Shown here piece by piece: positions 60,621 to 64,000 of a stretch of 64,000 nt of DNA. Numbering within the stretch: position 1 is the first letter of the stretch; each line of letters starts with the position of its first letter. The notes under the pieces are model-generated. The model saw nothing but the letters and a program-made list of their open reading frames with translations, was not told the origin of the DNA and searched no databases. Source of the DNA: Colimorpha_A sp900556615 (GTDB lineage Bacteria; Bacillota; Clostridia; Oscillospirales; CAG-272); NCBI GenBank assembly GCA_963598415.1, contig CAVBUH010000007.1, positions 1 through 64,000 on the forward strand, in the 5' to 3' direction. The translations under genes and the position numbers were made by a program.

Positions 60621-61769
60621 TTATTTGGTTGTGTAGGTCAGCGTCACACGTCTGCCGGAGTGCTTGGCTTTATTCTCATAGACGATGTTGTATTCGTCCG
60701 TCAGCCTGCCGCACTTGACGTTCAAATACTTTGTCAAGGCATTTGCCGCCATCCCGGTATTAAGAGCTTCGGCAAGTTCAGAGGGAGAGCCTGTCCACTC
60801 CGGTTGTTCCGAAGTGACCAACCTTGCTACAGCCTCCAATGTGGGGTCGGGCGGTTCTTTGTGAAGCTCTGTTTCTGTTTTATCCAAGTTCCAGATTTGT
60901 GTGTTCGGGTCTTTGCTCAGATAGAGGATTTGGTCTTGCTGATCTCGCCCAACTACATCAATGGTTGCCTCCAACGCTGTACGCTTTTTCTTCTGCATGA
61001 GTAGGGAGCCGTCGGCACATCCGAGCAATCCTGTTGTACCGGAGATCATTTCAAAGGTGTCTCCTGCAGGCTGCTTTCTTGTGTGGTGAACGATCAGAAT
61101 ACAGATGCAATGCTTGTCTGCGAATTGTTTGAGTCTGCCGATGATTTCATAATCGCTGGCGTAGCTGTATGCCTCGCCGCCAACCTCACGGATTTTCTGC
61201 ATCGTGTCTATGATGATGAGCTTAGTGTCGGGATGCTCGTTTATAAAGAACTCAAGCTGTTCATCAAGCCCATTTCCGATTTTGTTTGCCGCTGTTGCGA
61301 AGTAGAGATTGCTGCTGTCCTCCACGCCGTACATCATAAACATACGGCTTTGGATTCTCTGGTAATCGTCCTCCAATGCAAGGTACAGCACCGTCCCTTG
61401 GTGAACGTCGTAGTCCCATAGCTTTTTGCCTGTGCTGATGTGATATGCGATCTGCGCCACCAAGAATGACTTGCCGATCTTCGGCGCACCGGCGAGGATA
61501 TACGCCCCTCCGTAGAGCAAACCGTCGATGATCGGCGGTCTGCTCTTGTAAGGTGTCTGATACAGTTCGGTCATGGAAACTGTGTGCAGATAGTACGGAT
61601 GAGACATTCGGAAGAACATTTCCTGCAAATTTTCTTCATAAATTTCGCCGGAGTCATTGAAATGTTCATCAGTTGTGGGTATAATATTATTAGTGTTTTG
61701 AACAGACTGCCTTTCATCTGCGCCAACAGATGTTGCAAGGGCAGTCTTTTCTTTTTCGTTAAAGACCAT
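60621..61769 (-). CDS. RepA-like AAA ATPase (replicative helicase type)
   Basis: 382 residues. The RecA-like ATPase domain has Walker A GAPKIGKS (near 93-100), Walker B LIIIDTMQKI (near 186-195) and ILIVHHTRK, as in plasmid RepA/DnaB-like helicases (AAA_25). A winged-helix-like region (WTGSPSELAEALNTGMAANALTKYLNVKC) forms the C-terminus. It probably drives replication of the excised element. GGAGG lies nine bases before the ATG at 61769 and only 3 before ATG 61775, so the former is preferred. Confidence 0.85.
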   Translation of the reverse strand: MVFNEKEKTALATSVGADERQSVQNTNNIIPTTDEHFNDSGEIYEENLQEMFFRMSHPYYLHTVSMTELYQTPYKSRPPIIDGLLYGGAYILAGAPKIGKSFLVAQIAYHISTGKKLWDYDVHQGTVLYLALEDDYQRIQSRMFMMYGVEDSSNLYFATAANKIGNGLDEQLEFFINEHPDTKLIIIDTMQKIREVGGEAYSYASDYEIIGRLKQFADKHCICILIVHHTRKQPAGDTFEMISGTTGLLGCADGSLLMQKKKRTALEATIDVVGRDQQDQILYLSKDPNTQIWNLDKTETELHKEPPDPTLEAVARLVTSEQPEWTGSPSELAEALNTGMAANALTKYLNVKCGRLTDEYNIVYENKAKHSGRRVTLTYTTK

Positions 61770-62094
61770 AGGCATCTTCCTCCTTCATTCCATCCATAAT
61801 GCTTGCAATCAGATCGATGGTGTCCAGCAGTTCGTCGTTCACCCCCTCACCGGCTTCAATGCGTCGAAGCTCGTCCAGGACGGCGGCGAACTGATCTCTG
61901 AGTGCCTTATACACTCTCGGATTTCCCTGTACCACCACATCCTTGCAGAGAAGTCTGCGAGTGATATAGTCCTGTTTGGTAAGTCCTGTGAGTTTTACAG
62001 CGAGGTCGATCTGTGCGTTTTCTTCGTCCGATACTCTGAACGCTACCGTTCTGTTCCTCCATCGGTTGTGGTTGTCCATGTTCTTTGCTGACAT
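61759..62094 (-). CDS. Ribbon-helix-helix mobilization accessory protein (MobC-like)
   Basis: 111 residues. The N-terminal RHH part (RNRTVAFRVSDEENAQIDLAVKLTGLTKQDYITRRLLCKDV) binds DNA at oriT to help the relaxase; the C-terminal half is helical and acidic (IDLIASIMDGMKEEDAYGL). AAAGGGG lies 9 bases before ATG 62094. It is between int and the RepA-like gene, overlapping the latter slightly. Confidence 0.8.
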   Translation of the reverse strand: MSAKNMDNHNRWRNRTVAFRVSDEENAQIDLAVKLTGLTKQDYITRRLLCKDVVVQGNPRVYKALRDQFAAVLDELRRIEAGEGVNDELLDTIDLIASIMDGMKEEDAYGL

Positions 62095-62096
62095 AA

Positions 62097-63170
62097 TCAT
62101 GCGCCCCTTTCCATATTCAATTTGTCTGCCATTTCCGTCTGCTTGGACGGGAATAGGTGTGCGTAGTTGTAGGTGATGTCGATGCTTTCGTGTCCTACAC
62201 GGTCTGCAATCGCCGTAGCGGAGAAGCCCATGTCGATCAGATGGGAAACGTGGCTGTGACGAATATCGTGGATTCTGATACGCTGTACGCCCGCTTCCTT
62301 TGCGCCTCTTGCCATTTCTCGGTGCAGACTGCTCTTGGTTACAAGGAACATTCTCTCGTCCATCCCGACATCGTAGAGCTGTCTGAGATAGTCCTGTATT
62401 TCCTCAATGAGAAACTGCGGCATGGTGATGATGCGGTTGCTCTTTTCCGTTTTGGGAGTGGTGATAACATCACGTCCGTTCAAACGCTGATAGGACTTGT
62501 TGATGCTCACCGTACCTTTCTTGAAATCGAAGTCTGCCGGGGTGAGTGCCAACAGCTCACCCTCACGGATGCCGCACCAGTAAAGCATTTCAAATGCGTA
62601 GTAGAACTGCGGCTTGTCCATCATCACTTCTGCGAATTTCAGATATTCCTCTTTCGTCCAGAACAGCATTTCTCGGTTTTTCTTCTTGCCCATACTGCCG
62701 GCTTTCCTGCAAGGATTCTCTTTGAGGTTGTAGAACTTTACCGCATGGTTGAAGATGGCGCTGAGCTGATTGTTGATCGTTTTGAGATATACGGGCGAAA
62801 GGGCTTTCCCGTTTTCGTCCTTGTAGTTCATCAGCTCGTTTTGCCAAGTGATGATCTGCTGGGCGGTGATGTTAGACATCTTCAGTTTGCCGAAATACGG
62901 CAGCAGCTTGGAACGGATAATATGCTCCTTGGTTGCCCATGTGTTTTCCTTGATACGGGTCTGCATATCTGCCGTGTACTGCTCCACAAAGCTCTTGAAG
63001 GTCATATCCAGATCGGCTCTCGCTTTATTGAGCTGTTCACGCTCCCAAGCCTGTGCTTCACGCTTGGTCTGAAAACCACGCTTCTGTGTCTGTTTCTTTT
63101 CGCCCGTCCAATCGGTGTAACGGTAGATCACTCGCCAAGTGCCTGTTTTTTCTTCTTTATAAACTGCCAT
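62097..63170 (-). CDS. int: Tyrosine-type site-specific integrase
   Basis: 357 residues of the Tn916/phage integrase family. The N-terminal AP2-like arm-binding domain (TWRVIYRYTDWTGEKKQTQKRGF) is followed by the SAM-like core-binding domain (about 58-160) and the catalytic domain. The catalytic residues are Arg in CGIREGE, His-Arg in HDIRHSH, His in VGHES and the nucleophile Tyr in YNYAHL. AAAGGAAG precedes the ATG. The xis-like gene lies just upstream on the same strand, under the promoter at 63677-63705. Confidence 0.95.
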   Translation of the reverse strand: MAVYKEEKTGTWRVIYRYTDWTGEKKQTQKRGFQTKREAQAWEREQLNKARADLDMTFKSFVEQYTADMQTRIKENTWATKEHIIRSKLLPYFGKLKMSNITAQQIITWQNELMNYKDENGKALSPVYLKTINNQLSAIFNHAVKFYNLKENPCRKAGSMGKKKNREMLFWTKEEYLKFAEVMMDKPQFYYAFEMLYWCGIREGELLALTPADFDFKKGTVSINKSYQRLNGRDVITTPKTEKSNRIITMPQFLIEEIQDYLRQLYDVGMDERMFLVTKSSLHREMARGAKEAGVQRIRIHDIRHSHVSHLIDMGFSATAIADRVGHESIDITYNYAHLFPSKQTEMADKLNMERGA

Positions 63171-63174
63171 TTGA

Positions 63175-63366
63175 TCACTTCCTTTCCGTTCCGTTGTAGC
63201 AGAACTTTTCCATAAAATATTTGCGGTTGACCCTTCCTGCGATGGTCATATACCCTTTTTCCTTCAGCTCCTTATTGAGCTGCTGCATGACTTTGTAGGA
63301 GTGGGAGATAGAGATCCCAAGTTCCTTTGCCACGTCCTCGACTCTCATAAAGTTGTTTTCGTTCAA
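63175..63366 (-). CDS. Excisionase-like helix-turn-helix protein
   Basis: 63 residues, TTG start with AGGAGG nine bases before. MRVEDVAKELGISISHSYKVMQQLNKELKEKGYMTIAGRVNRKYFMEKF is the helix-turn-helix/wing of small excisionases. It is upstream of int by 4 bases, so it helps set integration versus excision. Confidence 0.82.
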   Translation of the reverse strand: MNENNFMRVEDVAKELGISISHSYKVMQQLNKELKEKGYMTIAGRVNRKYFMEKFCYNGTERK

Positions 63367-63676
63367 TAAGCGTACCTCCTGTGATTTGTTGATCTGCGGT
63401 TGACTGACGGTTTCCTGCGGCTGTTATTCAGTTGTTTTGAATTGCTTTGTAAATCACCCCTTTCACTGATTCGGAATTTCAGAGAGGAAAAATCAACGGT
63501 CTTTTCCAAAAATCCTTAAAACATTGATTCAGATTCCCATTGACTTTGCTCTCTGAGCTTTTGGCATAATAATCCTTATTTCGTGTCGGATACTTTCTTG
63601 TCGCCTCCGATTTGCCCGAGCGAGTATTATCATGCCGTTTTTATGAAATTAAGCTTATTTGTTTAGCTTCACCATC
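63367..63676. other. Leader of the excision/integration operon
   Basis: About 310 bases between the promoter at 63677-63705 and the excisionase gene, without a reading frame. A long untranslated leader is implied; no strong terminator is seen in it. Confidence 0.5.
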
Positions 63677-63705
63677 ATTATACTAAACATTTATGTTTAT
63701 GTCAA
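63677..63705 (-). promoter_or_regulatory. Consensus sigma-A promoter of the xis-int operon with an operator in the spacer
   Basis: On the minus strand TTGACA (63705-63700), 17 bases, TATAAT (63682-63677): a perfect consensus. The spacer contains the palindrome TAAACATTTATGTTTA (63684-63699), a likely binding site for the divergent XRE repressor. Confidence 0.85.
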
Positions 63706-63747
63706 GAGGTTTGCAGAAAAATATTAAACAAATTTATTTAAGATATC

Positions 63748-63776
63748 TTGACTATCCTAAACAAATATGCTATAAT
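63748..63776 (+). promoter_or_regulatory. Sigma-A promoter of the XRE regulator gene
   Basis: TTGACT (63748-63753), 17 bases, TATAAT (63771-63776). The spacer carries CTAAACAAATATG, similar to a half of the operator at 63684-63699, which suggests autoregulation. Confidence 0.85.
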
Positions 63777-63813
63777 GTTAAAAACAAGACATATACGACA
63801 GGAGAGAATGATT

Positions 63814-64000
63814 ATGGCTATTGGCGAAAGAATCAACTTTTTCCGCAATATGCGTGGTATGACTCAGAAATATCTTGGTATGCAGGTAGGCTTCCCGGAG
63901 AAGTCTGCCGATGTTCGTCTTGCTCAGTATGAAACAGGAACAAGAACTCCTAAAACGGACTTGACCGCAGCGTTGGCTGATACTCTTGACGTATCTCCGC
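63814..64000 (+). CDS. XRE-family repressor of the mobile element (cut by window edge)
   Basis: The first 62 codons: MAIGERINFFRNMRGMTQKY, then LGMQVGFPEKSADVRLAQYETGTRTPKTDLTAALADTLDVSP. This is a lambda-repressor-like helix-turn-helix (about 5-58). ACAGGAGAG precedes the ATG. It is divergent from xis-int, with the two promoters and operators between them at 63677-63776. The protein continues past the window, where the rest of the element should lie. Confidence 0.85.
   Translation, partial: MAIGERINFFRNMRGMTQKYLGMQVGFPEKSADVRLAQYETGTRTPKTDLTAALADTLDVSP

Noticed and set aside
62157..63215. 352-codon frame opposite the integrase gene
   Set aside because: Antisense shadow. The integrase has all catalytic residues and a ribosome site.
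1..64000. tRNA, rRNA and riboswitches
   Set aside because: No cloverleaf with a CCA-type end, rRNA signature or known riboswitch core was recognised by reading; a covariance-model scan would be decisive.

Overview
The window looks like a chromosomal segment of a low-to-mid GC anaerobic Clostridia gut bacterium (Oscillospiraceae/Lachnospiraceae-like). Support for this: Shine-Dalgarno sites and sigma-A promoters of Gram-positive type, RNase Y, a Gram-positive LexA box, rubredoxin and a flavodiiron oxygen/NO reductase, a sodium-pumping decarboxylase cluster, clostridial lipoproteins with a possible sortase signal, and many genes for host-glycan (mucin) sugars. No rRNA, tRNA or CRISPR array was recognised.

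Layout. 0-4 kb: rny, a rubredoxin gene and an AraC regulator. 4-19 kb: a sialic-acid locus (SDR dehydrogenase, Gfo/Idh/MocA oxidoreductase, N-acetylneuraminate lyase, cytoplasmic sialidase), then secreted proteins (an ABC-type binding lipoprotein, two proteins built from a shared concanavalin-like module, a 1221-residue sialidase-fold lipoprotein) and a GH2 glycosidase. 19-25 kb: ddl, U32 protein, leucine-rich-repeat lipoprotein, MATE exporter. 26-32 kb: carboxyltransferase, OadG-like, biotin carrier, OadB-like sodium pump and OadA/PycB-like subunit. 32-36 kb: fucose mutarotase and isomerase with a divergent AraC regulator. 36-43 kb: lexA, a membrane protein, truB, DUF2752 and DUF4234 proteins, and a flavodiiron/flavin reductase/rubredoxin fusion. 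43-49 kb: nagB-nagA, a ROK kinase, a PocR-AraC regulator. 49-57.9 kb: an AT-rich accessory zone with an XRE-TPR regulator, small membrane proteins, a decayed Dam-type restriction-modification locus, a TnpV remnant, and an ECF sigma/anti-sigma pair. 57.9-64 kb: an integrative mobilizable element (MobV relaxase, RepA-like ATPase, RHH mobilization protein, tyrosine integrase, excisionase, divergent XRE repressor) that continues past the right edge.

How the genes fit together. Sialidase and lyase release and cleave sialic acid, giving ManNAc. A ROK kinase, NagA and NagB could carry amino sugars to fructose-6-phosphate, and FucI/FucU handle fucose. NanE, dedicated permeases and the later fucose enzymes are not in the window. 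Sugar fermentation would feed pyruvate/oxaloacetate to the sodium-pumping decarboxylase. The rubredoxin gene and the flavodiiron fusion share an identical palindrome centred near -41, suggesting a common oxygen/NO-responsive activator.

The most striking non-coding feature is a dense set of dispersed repeats: about 20 copies of a ~180-bp element with terminal inverted repeats (R1), two related ~160-bp copies (R2), a ~150-bp family (R3) into which R1 has inserted, and a 483-558-bp element with 32-bp terminal inverted repeats (R4). They fill most long intergenic gaps, sometimes supply the stop codon of the upstream gene, and create spurious N-terminal extensions on ddl and the flavodiiron gene.
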